Below, in pieces: positions 1 to 7,045 of a DNA stretch of 12,864 nt. Origin of the DNA: Prolixibacteraceae bacterium (lineage in GTDB: Bacteria; Bacteroidota; Bacteroidia; Bacteroidales; Prolixibacteraceae). The translations under genes and the position numbers were made by a program. Where the stretch lies: NCBI GenBank assembly GCA_018399395.1, contig JAGYOI010000016.1:1-12864 (forward strand). The letters run 5' to 3'. The notes under the pieces were generated by a model that saw only the letters and a program-made list of their open reading frames with translations, made no database searches and was not told the origin of the DNA. How positions within the stretch are numbered: position 1 is the first letter of the stretch; every line of letters starts with the position of its first letter.

Positions 1-1100
1 AAAGAGATGGCTATCCAGGCTTTTTGTTTTAATTCTTCTCCACGAAGGTTTTTGGCAATAATTTTACCTTCTTTGTCAAGCAATACTGTGTGCGGAATTC
101 CGGTAACACCGTAAAGATCGGCAACTGCACCTTGGTTTTCCTGGTCGGCTAAATCCCAGCCGTGTACCCAGTTCATTTCTTCTTCATCAATTGTATTTAC
201 CCATGCCTCACGGTTACGGTCGAGTGAAACTGCTACAATTTCAAATCCTTGATCGTTATACTTTTTGTATTGATCTATCACGTTAGGCATTTCAACCATA
301 CATGGCTGGCACCACGATGCCCAAAAGTCGATCAGTACATAGTTTCCCTGGTAGTCAGAAAGAGAAAACTCTTCACCTTCAGGGGTTGTTAGCGTGAAGT
401 CAGGTGCTGTTGATCCAATTCCTGACGAACCAAGTTTGTCGGCACGTTCCTGAATGGCTTGTACAAAATCGCTTTCCTTGATGGGTTCGAACATGGTAAG
501 CATTGAGTCGAGCTCTTCTGCATCAGCGCTTTGGAAGAAGTTCATTAAGTAAACGTAAGCAGCCACGGGTGTTTCGCGGTGCTCTTTAATAAAATTCTTA
601 GCGTATAACTGAAGGTTTTCAAGCATTGTGCTGTGCTCAAACTGGATGTTTTGCATTTCTTCCTGGTCACCTGTCGTTTGTGCCTGTCTGAATCGTCCTT
701 GCAGTTCTTGCTCTGACTCTGAAAAGCTAACCACTTCCTCCATGTAAGTTTGAAAAACATCGTTCGCTTCTGAACCGGTAACCGTATTTCCCAGCATACT
801 GTCGGGATAAATTTGAGTATTGATTTTACCCGGTTCGATGAAAATCTGGCCAACATAATTTTCCTGTCCCTCAATGCTAAGAAGAACCAATTCTGGCATG
901 GTTACTTCCCCGGTAAAGGTGAATTTTCCATCTTTAATCTCGCTTGTGTCAATGGGTGAAGGGTTTCCTTGCTCGAAACCATATAATACCATTTTTTCTC
1001 CTGTGGGTGGTATTACCTCACCGTTTAATGTGTACTGCTTGTTATCGGAACATCCCAATGCTATGGTGACTATGGCGATAAATAATAATAATTTTCTCAT
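1..1100 (-). CDS. TlpA/ResA-like thiol-disulfide oxidoreductase lipoprotein with DUF4369 domain (3' end outside window)
   Basis: Reading the minus strand from the ATG at 1100 gives 366 codons without a stop, so the C-terminus lies just past the left edge. Residues 1-17 form a lipoprotein-like signal (hydrophobic stretch, then ALGC with Cys17), suggesting membrane anchoring with the domain in the periplasm. Residues about 22-115 resemble the DUF4369 beta domain that often precedes Bacteroidetes TlpA proteins. From about 230 a thioredoxin fold follows, with the redox motif WCQPC at 263-267 in the context DFWASWCQPC and a cis-proline segment GIPHT later. The expected role is reduction or exchange of disulfides in envelope proteins; the partner is not visible. 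The last readable codons follow an LRGEEL segment typical of the TlpA C-terminus, so little is missing. It lies 25 nt downstream of meaB on the same strand and may be co-transcribed. Family assignment is strong; the exact substrate is unknown. Confidence 0.9.
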   Translation of the reverse strand, partial: MRKLLLFIAIVTIALGCSDNKQYTLNGEVIPPTGEKMVLYGFEQGNPSPIDTSEIKDGKFTFTGEVTMPELVLLSIEGQENYVGQIFIEPGKINTQIYPDSMLGNTVTGSEANDVFQTYMEEVVSFSESEQELQGRFRQAQTTGDQEEMQNIQFEHSTMLENLQLYAKNFIKEHRETPVAAYVYLMNFFQSADAEELDSMLTMFEPIKESDFVQAIQERADKLGSSGIGSTAPDFTLTTPEGEEFSLSDYQGNYVLIDFWASWCQPCMVEMPNVIDQYKKYNDQGFEIVAVSLDRNREAWVNTIDEEEMNWVHGWDLADQENQGAVADLYGVTGIPHTVLLDKEGKIIAKNLRGEELKQKAWIAIS

Positions 1101-1125
1101 TACGTGTAATTTAAATGTGTATTTG

Positions 1126-2244
1126 TTATTGTTTGATTTTCTTGTAATAAATATCTAAAAGCTTTTTGGCTGCAATAAACGAGCTCATCTTATTATTTAA
1201 CACATCGCTTTCAAAATTGGCAAGCTGTGCTTTTATTTCTTCATGATTATAAAACGAATTTTTCAACGTTTCGTTTATGGTTTCGTACATCCAATATTTC
1301 GATTGTTGATTCCGACGGCTGTCAAAGTAATTATTTTTTTGGACAAATGACACATATTCAGTAATCATTTTCCATGTTTCTTTAATTCCATTGTTGTGTA
1401 ATGCAGAGCATGTGAGTACTTTAGGTGTCCATCCCGATGGGGAAGGCGGGAAAAGGTGCAGTGCGTTCCGGAATTGCGAACGGGCCAGTTCAGCTTTTTC
1501 AATATTACTTCCGTCGGCTTTGTTAATTACAATACCATCCGACATTTCCATGATGCCACGCTTTATCCCTTGTAGCTCATCGCCGGCACCGGCAATTTGA
1601 ATAAGCAGGAAAAAATCGACCATAGATTGTACGGCCGTTTCGCTTTGTCCGACCCCTACCGTTTCAATAAAAATAGTATCAAAGCCGGCTGCTTCGCACA
1701 GAACAACGGTTTCACGTGTTTTACGTGCAACCCCGCCAAGTGAACCTGCCGAGGGTGAAGGCCTGATGTATGCATTTTCGTCGCCCGACAATTCTTCCAT
1801 ACGGGTTTTGTCGCCCAGAATGCTGCCTTTAGAACGCTCGCTGCTGGGATCGATGGCCAACACGGCAAGTGTGCCATTCTGGCTGGTAATGTATTTGCCT
1901 AATGCCTCAATAAATGTACTTTTTCCAGCCCCGGGTACTCCGGTTATTCCTATTCTGATTGATTTTCCGGCATATGGAAGACAACGGACGATTATTTCCT
2001 GGGCAAGTTCGCGGTGAGCGGGTTTTACGCTTTCCACCAAGGTTACTGCCCGGCTAAGTATCATACGGTTTCCCGAGAGTATGCCGTCAACATATTCATC
2101 TACCGAAAGGTTTTTTCGTTTCTTCAGGTGATTCTTATTAACACCATTTGGGTTTACCATTGGTGGTTGATCGATGCCCGCATTTACTTTTAAACCTTTG
2201 TATTCGTCGTGGTTTTCGATGTGTTTTTCTGTTTTGTCTGTCAT
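1126..2244 (-). CDS. meaB: Methylmalonyl-CoA mutase-associated GTPase MeaB (ArgK family)
   Basis: This is a 372-aa G3E-family P-loop GTPase. MeaB proteins chaperone adenosylcobalamin-dependent methylmalonyl-CoA mutase, gating cofactor loading and protecting the enzyme in the cytoplasm (family knowledge). Visible motifs are the Walker A GVPGAGKST at 102-110, the IDPSS segment at 131-135, ETVGVGQSE at 194-202 and the guanine-specificity motif NKAD at 241-244. The protein is about 40 residues longer at the N-terminus than the roughly 330-aa E. coli and Methylobacterium forms. The extra segment, with EYKGLKVN and a QPP...NP stretch, resembles Bacteroidetes MeaB starts as I remember them, so I keep the ATG at 2244 over Met29 at 2160. 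The mutase genes are not in this window. The start lies just after a terminator-like hairpin (2254-2291). The gene is 25 nt upstream of the TlpA-like lipoprotein gene. Confidence 0.95.
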   Translation of the reverse strand: MTDKTEKHIENHDEYKGLKVNAGIDQPPMVNPNGVNKNHLKKRKNLSVDEYVDGILSGNRMILSRAVTLVESVKPAHRELAQEIIVRCLPYAGKSIRIGITGVPGAGKSTFIEALGKYITSQNGTLAVLAIDPSSERSKGSILGDKTRMEELSGDENAYIRPSPSAGSLGGVARKTRETVVLCEAAGFDTIFIETVGVGQSETAVQSMVDFFLLIQIAGAGDELQGIKRGIMEMSDGIVINKADGSNIEKAELARSQFRNALHLFPPSPSGWTPKVLTCSALHNNGIKETWKMITEYVSFVQKNNYFDSRRNQQSKYWMYETINETLKNSFYNHEEIKAQLANFESDVLNNKMSSFIAAKKLLDIYYKKIKQ

Positions 2245-2253
2245 TTTATATTG

Positions 2254-2291
2254 AAAAAGGAACTGTTCAAATAGCTGTAAACAGTTCCTTT
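2254..2291 (-). terminator. Rho-independent terminator-like hairpin after the DUF1573 gene
   Basis: A perfect 12-bp inverted repeat pairs 2256-2267 (AAAGGAACTGTT) with 2280-2291 (AACAGTTCCTTT) around a 12-nt loop. On the minus strand the 3' arm runs directly into five T residues (2258-2254). It begins 19 nt after the DUF1573 stop codon and is oriented to terminate that transcript. Its T-run ends only 9 nt before the meaB ATG, so it also occupies nearly all of the meaB leader. Confidence 0.8.
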
Positions 2292-2310
2292 CGTTTGTTT
2301 CTTGAATTAT

Positions 2311-3378
2311 TTAATTGGCAGAAACAGTGCCCATAACCCTCAGAATGGTTGTAGAATTTTTGGGGTCGTTGGTAATCACCGATATTGATTTGTTCTGGCG
2401 GTTTCGTTTACCGCGTGAATTAAAGGTGACTCCAATTTCGGTGGTTTCGCCCGGCTTAATAATGTTGGCATGTTTTACGGCTGTACATCCACATGAGGCG
2501 CGAACGTTACGAATCAGTAAATCCGATTTTCCTGTATTGGTAAGTTTGAAATTGTTGCTAACCTTCTCGCCTTGCTTGATGGTTCCGAAGTTAAAAACTT
2601 TGTTGTCAAACTCGGCAACAGGTGCTTTTGCCAGTTCTTCTTCTGATAAGTTTCTGAAATCTTCTTTAACTGTAACCGAAATGCCAACAGAATAACGGTT
2701 GTTTTTCTCATCGTTTATGGTTAAGTAAACACGATCTGAAGAATAGCCGTATCGCTCTTCAGCACTTGCATCGTAGGTAATAATCATTTTACCTTCTTTT
2801 CCGGGTTCGAGTGTTTGTGGTTCAAATTTCACATCGATATGATCTGGCGAACGGAAGATGCCCATTGTAACCGGTTCTTTTGAATTGTTCACAAATGGGA
2901 GTTCACGGGTTTCTTTCTCGCTGTTGTACATGCTTCCAAACGATGTGTAGTTTGTCTTCCATCGTACCGGACCCATTTCACGGGGAAACATTTCTTCAAG
3001 TGATTTCTTCCTTGGCTTTACCGTTCCTTTTATTCTTAATACGGTTACTGATGGTTGTGTATTGGAATAAACATTAACCGATTTTGAAAACGGCCCCGGT
3101 CTGTTTTTGGGATTGTAGGCAACTTCAATAGTTCCATCTTTACCCGGAAGTACTGGTTCTTTGGTCCATTGAGGTGTGGTGCAACCACAACTGGCACGTA
3201 CATTGTTAACAATCAGTGGTTGGTCGCCAGTATTGGTAAACTTAAAAACCGTTTTGGCCATACCATCTTCTTCTTGAATGTTGCCATAATCGTGGGTGGG
3301 TTCGTTAAAATCAATTTTGGGTTGAGCCAAAAGTGTAGTAGCTGTAAACAACAGTACTAGTGCATATATAAATTTCAT
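2311..3378 (-). CDS. Secreted DUF1573 repeat protein
   Basis: This 355-aa protein starts with a Sec signal peptide (KFIYALVLLFTATTLLAQ, cleavage probably after Ala18 or Gln19). It carries two clear DUF1573 units, about 22-120 and 255-353. Each has the pattern F-x-FG/YG-x-I, FxNTG and the motif NVRASCGCT, at 59-67 and again at 291-299, followed by PGxxxxIxVxxN and a closing V/I-x-G-TV strand. A third, degenerate unit without the Cys-x-Cys motif fills about 140-240. DUF1573 domains are Ig-like (ASH/MSP type) modules common in the Bacteroidetes envelope; no enzymatic role is established, and a structural or binding role in the periplasm or cell surface is inference. It appears to be transcribed alone: a TAnnTTTG element lies about 40 nt upstream and a strong hairpin follows the stop codon. 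Confidence 0.88.
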   Translation of the reverse strand: MKFIYALVLLFTATTLLAQPKIDFNEPTHDYGNIQEEDGMAKTVFKFTNTGDQPLIVNNVRASCGCTTPQWTKEPVLPGKDGTIEVAYNPKNRPGPFSKSVNVYSNTQPSVTVLRIKGTVKPRKKSLEEMFPREMGPVRWKTNYTSFGSMYNSEKETRELPFVNNSKEPVTMGIFRSPDHIDVKFEPQTLEPGKEGKMIITYDASAEERYGYSSDRVYLTINDEKNNRYSVGISVTVKEDFRNLSEEELAKAPVAEFDNKVFNFGTIKQGEKVSNNFKLTNTGKSDLLIRNVRASCGCTAVKHANIIKPGETTEIGVTFNSRGKRNRQNKSISVITNDPKNSTTILRVMGTVSAN

Positions 3379-3562
3379 ATGTTAATATTTAAGTTATTAG
3401 ATAAATAAAAAACACAAAACTAATCATTTACCAGTTAATATTATAATCAGCAAACGATTTTATTAAAATGTATGCCGATATAACATTTTTGGTAATATTT
3501 TGTTGTTTCGTAATTGTATGTTTACTGTTAAAAAAAAACAAATAGTCTCTTAAATCAGGCTT
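3379..3562. other. AT-rich intergenic region
   Basis: These 184 nt separate the end of the rsmI-HAD operon from the DUF1573 gene, both on the minus strand. Apart from the TAGTTTTG promoter element there is a run of nine A at 3530-3538 (T on the minus strand), 24 nt past the stop of the small protein gene. I find no stem preceding it, so it is not called as an intrinsic terminator. Short GTTAATATT direct repeats at 3381 and 3434 look like AT-rich background. Confidence 0.6.
3415..3422 (-). promoter_or_regulatory. Putative Bacteroidetes -7 element for the DUF1573 gene
   Basis: The minus strand reads TAGTTTTG, an exact match to the Bacteroidetes primary sigma -7 consensus TAnnTTTG, in an AT-rich region 37 nt upstream of the ATG at 3378. 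This would give a leader of about 30 nt. No good -33 TTTG sits at the usual 19-21 nt spacing; the nearest TTTG (3454-3451) is 28 nt upstream, so the call rests on the -7 element and position. Confidence 0.45.
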
Positions 3563-3871
3563 CTATGGCAGTTTCACCCAGGTTCCGGCAATACCAACAT
3601 AGGTTAATTTTTCGCCATTGGCATTGGCATCAACTATGGCTAAAACGTGGTGGTTGGCGTACTGGTAAGTTGCCAGTACCTGAAGCTGGGTGGCAGTGGT
3701 GAGCCCTTTGTCAACTAATTTTTCAACCTGATTATCTCCCTTCGCGTTTTCACGTTTTTTCGATGAGTTGTTTTTTAACCAGCTTTCAAAATTTTCTTCG
3801 CTTGGTTTAAAAAAGGCAAGTAAGCCCGCGGCTATCAGTACAATAACTATAAAACGGATTAATTTTTTCAT
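3563..3871 (-). CDS. Small membrane-anchored protein, DUF4359-like
   Basis: This is a 102-aa protein with a basic start (MKKLIR), a single hydrophobic helix at about 6-21 and then a soluble domain, so it is probably an inner-membrane-anchored or exported periplasmic protein. Residues 22-36 (KPSEENFESWL) and the C-terminal pattern YVGIAGTWVKL resemble the small DUF4359-type proteins that pair an N-terminal helix with a PSEExF-like motif and end in a Y-x-GI-x-G strand. That match is from memory and tentative. No catalytic motif is seen. It starts 12 nt after the HAD nucleotidase stop codon on the same strand and is the last gene of the inferred operon. The exported look, close spacing and lack of a competing frame make it a real gene; its function is unknown. 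Confidence 0.72.
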   Translation of the reverse strand: MKKLIRFIVIVLIAAGLLAFFKPSEENFESWLKNNSSKKRENAKGDNQVEKLVDKGLTTATQLQVLATYQYANHHVLAIVDANANGEKLTYVGIAGTWVKLP

Positions 3872-3883
3872 TTTTTATTTTGT

Positions 3884-4591
3884 TTAAAATATTTCTAATA
3901 ATTCTGATAGTTTATATATGGTATGGGTTGGGGCACCATGTTTCCCGTATTCAACAGGATTGTCGTTGATGCGAAAAAAAACCTGGTCGATGCCAAAATT
4001 TTTGGCACCAATAATGTCGCTTTCCCATGAATCGCCAATCATTATGCTCTCCGTTTTCCTTGCATTACTGCTTTTTATGGCGTGCTCGAATATTTCGCGC
4101 GATGGTTTGGGCGATTTTATTTCTTCTGAAATGTAGACGTCATTTACATAATCGGCCAGTTTGGTCTTCGCTAGCTTTTTATGTTGAACTTCCTTAAAAC
4201 CATTGGTGATGATGTGAAGATAGTAACCTTTTTTCTTCAATGCACCCAAAATTTCAAGCGTATGGGGAAACAATTCGGTTTGGTGGGTCATCATTTCCAG
4301 GTAGGTGTCATCAATTTCGGTAAAACCCGTTTCCGGGCTAATGTTGAATTCTGCCAGCGCGTCCTGGTGTCGCTTGCCCCGAAGATAGTCTTTTGAGATT
4401 TTTTTTTCACGATATTCGGCCCAAAGTGCATCATTAACTTTAATGTACGTTCTGAAATAATTATCGAAAGAGGTGATACGGGATAATAATCCGAGTTTTT
4501 CGAAGGCATTTTTCATTGCCAAAAACGAGTTGGCTTCAAAATCGTACAAGGTATTGTCGAGGTCGAAAAAAAGATGTCGGTATTTAGGCAT
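3884..4591 (-). CDS. HAD-superfamily hydrolase, YjjG-like noncanonical pyrimidine nucleotidase
   Basis: This 235-aa HAD subfamily IA phosphatase shows all four motifs: FDLDNTL with the catalytic aspartates D10 and D12, IITNG at 127-131 (Thr129), the lysine motif KSPKP at 159-163 (Lys162) and IGDSWESD at 185-192 with Mg-binding acids. The cap domain lies at about 16-100. The arrangement and length match the YjjG family, which dephosphorylates (noncanonical) pyrimidine nucleoside monophosphates in the cytoplasm; the exact substrate cannot be read from sequence. The frame extends upstream to an ATG at 4687, but this would add 32 residues not expected before motif I and would overlap rsmI. The ATG at 4591, giving MPKYRHLFFDLDNT, fits the family. 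It lies 70 nt downstream of rsmI and 12 nt upstream of the small membrane protein gene. Confidence 0.88.
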   Translation of the reverse strand: MPKYRHLFFDLDNTLYDFEANSFLAMKNAFEKLGLLSRITSFDNYFRTYIKVNDALWAEYREKKISKDYLRGKRHQDALAEFNISPETGFTEIDDTYLEMMTHQTELFPHTLEILGALKKKGYYLHIITNGFKEVQHKKLAKTKLADYVNDVYISEEIKSPKPSREIFEHAIKSSNARKTESIMIGDSWESDIIGAKNFGIDQVFFRINDNPVEYGKHGAPTHTIYKLSELLEIF

Positions 4592-4595
4592 ATTT

Positions 4596-4626
4596 AAAAA
4601 TGTTTGTTGCAAAATAAAGCATTTTT
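4596..4626 (-). other. Imperfect AT-rich hairpin adjoining the HAD start codon
   Basis: AAAAATG (4596-4602) pairs with CATTTTT (4620-4626). Inside it TTTG (4603-4606) pairs with CAAA (4610-4613), leaving a 3-nt loop and a 6-nt bulge. The hairpin ends 4 nt before the HAD ATG at 4591. It is the only structure seen in the 70-nt gap between rsmI and the HAD gene. The low GC content makes stability doubtful. Confidence 0.3.
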
Positions 4627-4661
4627 CAGAAACGATGTGCTGATGAGAACTGATAAATAGG

Positions 4662-5339
4662 TTATTTTTCCTTATGCCCGTCAACAACGATAACGATTTC
4701 GCCTTTTACGGTTTTCTGTTTAAAGTATTCAAGAACTTCAGATGCTGTACCCCTGACATTTTCTTCATGAATTTTTGATATTTCACGGCTCACACTCACT
4801 TTACGCCCCGGATCAAAAAATTCGCAAAATTGTTCAAGGGCCTTAATAAGCCTGTAGGGCGATTCGTAAAAAACCAATGTGCGTTTTTCGGTGGCCAGTT
4901 CTTTCAGCCTTTTTTGCCGTCCTTTTTTTTGGGGCAGGAAACCTTCGAAACAGAATTTATCGCAGGGTAAGCCGGAATTAATTAACGCCGGTATAAAAGC
5001 TGTTGCACCGGGAAGTGTTTCTACTTCAATTCCATTTTCAATGCAGGTCCGGGCCAGCAGGAAGCCCGGATCGGATATGCCGGGGGTGCCCGCATCAGAA
5101 ATCAGTGCAATGTTTTCGCCGGCCTCGATGCGTTCGGCAATGTGTTCTGCGTTTTTATGTTCGTTAAATTTATGATGCGACTGCAGTTTGTTCTCAATTT
5201 CAAAATGATGCAGGAGTTTAGACGAAGTACGTGTGTCTTCTGCCAATATGGCATCAACTTCTTTTAGCACACGAATTGCCCTGAGGGTAATGTCTTCGAG
5301 GTTGCCTACCGGAGTTGGTACAATGTAAAGTTTTCCCAT
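4662..5339 (-). CDS. rsmI: 16S rRNA (cytidine1402-2'-O)-methyltransferase RsmI
   Basis: This is a 225-aa tetrapyrrole-methylase-fold enzyme. RsmI uses S-adenosylmethionine to 2'-O-methylate C1402 in the decoding centre of 16S rRNA. The start MGKLYIVPTPVGNLEDITLRA is the family signature. Other visible motifs are AEDTR at 33-37, the SAM-loop segment SDAGTPGISDPG at 81-92, LPGATA at 109-114, FYESPYR at 157-163 and REISK...E, then KGE at 212-214. It is shorter than the roughly 285-aa E. coli enzyme because the C-terminal helical extension is absent, which is usual in Bacteroidetes. It starts 10 nt after the acidic protein gene, which implies co-transcription, and is followed by the HAD nucleotidase gene. 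Confidence 0.95.
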   Translation of the reverse strand: MGKLYIVPTPVGNLEDITLRAIRVLKEVDAILAEDTRTSSKLLHHFEIENKLQSHHKFNEHKNAEHIAERIEAGENIALISDAGTPGISDPGFLLARTCIENGIEVETLPGATAFIPALINSGLPCDKFCFEGFLPQKKGRQKRLKELATEKRTLVFYESPYRLIKALEQFCEFFDPGRKVSVSREISKIHEENVRGTASEVLEYFKQKTVKGEIVIVVDGHKEK

Positions 5340-5349
5340 GTGTGCGGTG

Positions 5350-6309
5350 TTAATTGTTGAAACGGCGTTTTACGAGGTCCATAAATTTTAAGCTGGTTTC
5401 GTTTTTCGGCCATTCGCAATTTTTTTCGAGATATTCAACAGCTTCAACAAGGTCGTTGGCATTGTCAATAGCTTCAACTGTAGAATTGAATTTGCCGGAG
5501 TCGTTGTTGAACAATTCGCGGGTAAACATGAAGCGGTCATTCAATCCAATGGCTTTTTTTACGCTGGTAACGGGTTTGCCCATTACCTTGTATTTGTTGT
5601 CAGTAAGCGAAGTGAATTTCTCATTCAGCGACTTTTCATGGATGAATTGATCTCCAAGCACCTTTTTGTAGACTTTGTTGTCGTCTTTCGGAGCTGTGGG
5701 TTTTTCTTCTTCTGCGGTGTTTGTTTCCGGGTTTGTATCTAATGTTGTGTTTTTGACTCGTTCTTCGGTTTTTGTTGTTTCATTAACCTGATCATGTTCT
5801 TCTTCCTCAACTTTTTCTTCATTATTCGTCTCCTCTTGCATCAGGTTTTGTTCTTGTTTAACCTTGTCGTCTCCGTAAGCGGCTGTGTCGTTCCGTCGTT
5901 CTTCTTCGGTTTTAACCTCCATTTCCGGCATCTCTGGCTCAGGTGTGTGCAACGCTTCACTTTTATCAGGTTGTTCTGGCTGAATTTCCGCTTCATTAAT
6001 AGGTTCTTCTTTCTCAGCGGTTGCTGAATATGTGTCACTGTTTTGATGTTCTTCTTGTTTTTCTACAAGTGACTGAATGATTTCTTCATCCGATTTTTTG
6101 TCGGGGCTTAAACGATCGTTATTCGGTAAAGGGGCATTATTATTATCTTTGTGAAGAAAGCTAACCACCTCTGAAAGTGTTTCAACTTTTGATGTGGTAA
6201 CATCAATCAGAATGTTTTGTGAACCGGTTGTATTGTCCAGTGCATCAACGAGCAGGTTTAGTTCGTTGATTTCTCTTTTAATGAGCTGTATAATAATTTT
6301 ATTATCCAT
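5350..6309 (-). CDS. Acidic conserved Bacteroidetes protein of unknown function
   Basis: This 319-aa protein has no signal peptide or membrane segment and is probably cytoplasmic. Three parts are visible: a helical N-terminus (about 1-54); a long low-complexity, Glu/Asp/Asn/Thr/Lys-rich and probably disordered linker (about 65-215, with runs such as EEKVEEEEHD); and a compact C-terminal domain (about 218-317) containing KAIGLNDRFMFTRELFNND, an ETSLKFM segment and the terminal VKRRF. From memory, the IGLNDRF-x-F-x-RELF block recurs in hypothetical proteins of many Bacteroidetes, so the C-terminal domain is likely the functional part. No enzymatic motif is seen. It is the first gene of the inferred operon, 10 nt upstream of rsmI, which hints at a translation- or ribosome-linked role; this is inference from position only. 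Confidence 0.85.
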   Translation of the reverse strand: MDNKIIIQLIKREINELNLLVDALDNTTGSQNILIDVTTSKVETLSEVVSFLHKDNNNAPLPNNDRLSPDKKSDEEIIQSLVEKQEEHQNSDTYSATAEKEEPINEAEIQPEQPDKSEALHTPEPEMPEMEVKTEEERRNDTAAYGDDKVKQEQNLMQEETNNEEKVEEEEHDQVNETTKTEERVKNTTLDTNPETNTAEEEKPTAPKDDNKVYKKVLGDQFIHEKSLNEKFTSLTDNKYKVMGKPVTSVKKAIGLNDRFMFTRELFNNDSGKFNSTVEAIDNANDLVEAVEYLEKNCEWPKNETSLKFMDLVKRRFNN

Positions 6310-6354
6310 AGTTGTATTGAAATCAAGTAATGAAGGTGTTTATAATTCATTTCT

Positions 6355-6362
6355 CAAATGTA
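6355..6362 (-). promoter_or_regulatory. Putative Bacteroidetes -7 element for the rsmI operon
   Basis: The minus strand reads TACATTTG, an exact TAnnTTTG match, 46 nt upstream of the ATG at 6309. It lies in the 150-nt divergent region shared with tdk. The expected -33 TTTG position (about 6382-6386) holds only a T-rich tract, so the upstream element is weak. It would drive the acidic protein gene, rsmI, the HAD gene and the small membrane protein gene. Confidence 0.5.
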
Positions 6363-6459
6363 GTATCTTCATTTTTTGAAAAAAAATAAATTCCTTTAAA
6401 ATTATAACGACAAAACAAGAGATTGATTGTAATTTTACCTTTTTGATAAAAAATGAAGG

Positions 6460-7041
6460 ATGTTTCTTGAGAAAGATATAAGCGGAAAACCCCAAAGAGG
6501 TTGGATAGAAGTAATATGTGGTTCGATGTTTTCGGGTAAAACCGAAGAATTAATCAGGCGGTTGAACCGTGCAAGGATAGCGAAGCAGCAGGTTGAAATT
6601 TTTAAACCGGTTGTTGATATCCGGTATTCAGAAGAAGATGTGGTATCGCATGACGAGACATCTATCCGTTCAACGCCTGTCGATACAGCATCGAATATCA
6701 TATTGCTGGCAGGCGATGTTGATGTAGTAGGAATTGATGAGGCCCAGTTTTTTGATGAAGGCTTGATTGAGGTTTGCAATAAGCTGGCTAACATGGGCAT
6801 AAGGGTTATTGTTGCGGGTCTGGATATGGATTTTAAGGGGAAGCCATTTGGTCCTATTCCCCGAATAATGGCTGTGGCAGAGTATGTTACAAAGGTTCAT
6901 GCCATTTGTATGAGGTGTGGGAGCCTGGCTAATTTTTCGCATCGTTTGTCAACTGACGAAAAATTGGTAGTTTTAGGGGAGAAAAATGAATACGAACCGC
7001 TTTGTCGAGAATGTTTTCAGAAAGCGTTAAATAACAAATAA
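6460..7041 (+). CDS. tdk: Thymidine kinase (type II)
   Basis: This 193-aa enzyme phosphorylates thymidine (or deoxyuridine) to the monophosphate with ATP in the salvage pathway. It shows the P-loop GSMFSGKT at 21-28, the motif DEAQFF at 93-98 with Glu94 as the expected general base, and two Cys pairs, CMRC at 150-153 and CREC at 182-185, that form the zinc-binding lasso domain. The segment [10 protein letters not shown] and the end EYEPLCREC match Bacteroidetes Tdk as I know it. A nearby upstream ATG at 6453 is out of frame and stops after five codons, so 6460 is the start. The gene is divergent from the rsmI operon, and murF-alr follows after 4 nt. No clean promoter could be assigned. Confidence 0.96.
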   Translation: MFLEKDISGKPQRGWIEVICGSMFSGKTEELIRRLNRARIAKQQVEIFKPVVDIRYSEEDVVSHDETSIRSTPVDTASNIILLAGDVDVVGIDEAQFFDEGLIEVCNKLANMGIRVIVAGLDMDFKGKPFGPIPRIMAVAEYVTKVHAICMRCGSLANFSHRLSTDEKLVVLGEKNEYEPLCRECFQKALNNK

Positions 7042-7045
7042 TAAG

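Noticed and set aside
2315..2695. Plus-strand open frame of 126 codons opposite the DUF1573 gene
   Set aside because: It is fully antisense to a well-supported gene, lacks any recognisable domain, and is a codon-bias shadow, like similar frames opposite meaB, rsmI and murF-alr.
3530..3538. Run of nine T on the minus strand downstream of the small protein gene, as a terminator
   Set aside because: No stem of useful length precedes it on the minus strand.
4592..4687. In-frame 32-codon extension of the HAD gene to an ATG at 4687
   Set aside because: It would overlap rsmI by 26 nt and put an unrelated segment before the HAD motif I that normally lies near the N-terminus. The ATG at 4591 fits the family length.
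6431..6446. TAATTTTA and TACCTTTTTG as a tdk promoter
   Set aside because: Neither matches TAnnTTTG with a suitable -33 TTG at the right spacing, and the second would leave a leader of only a few nucleotides.
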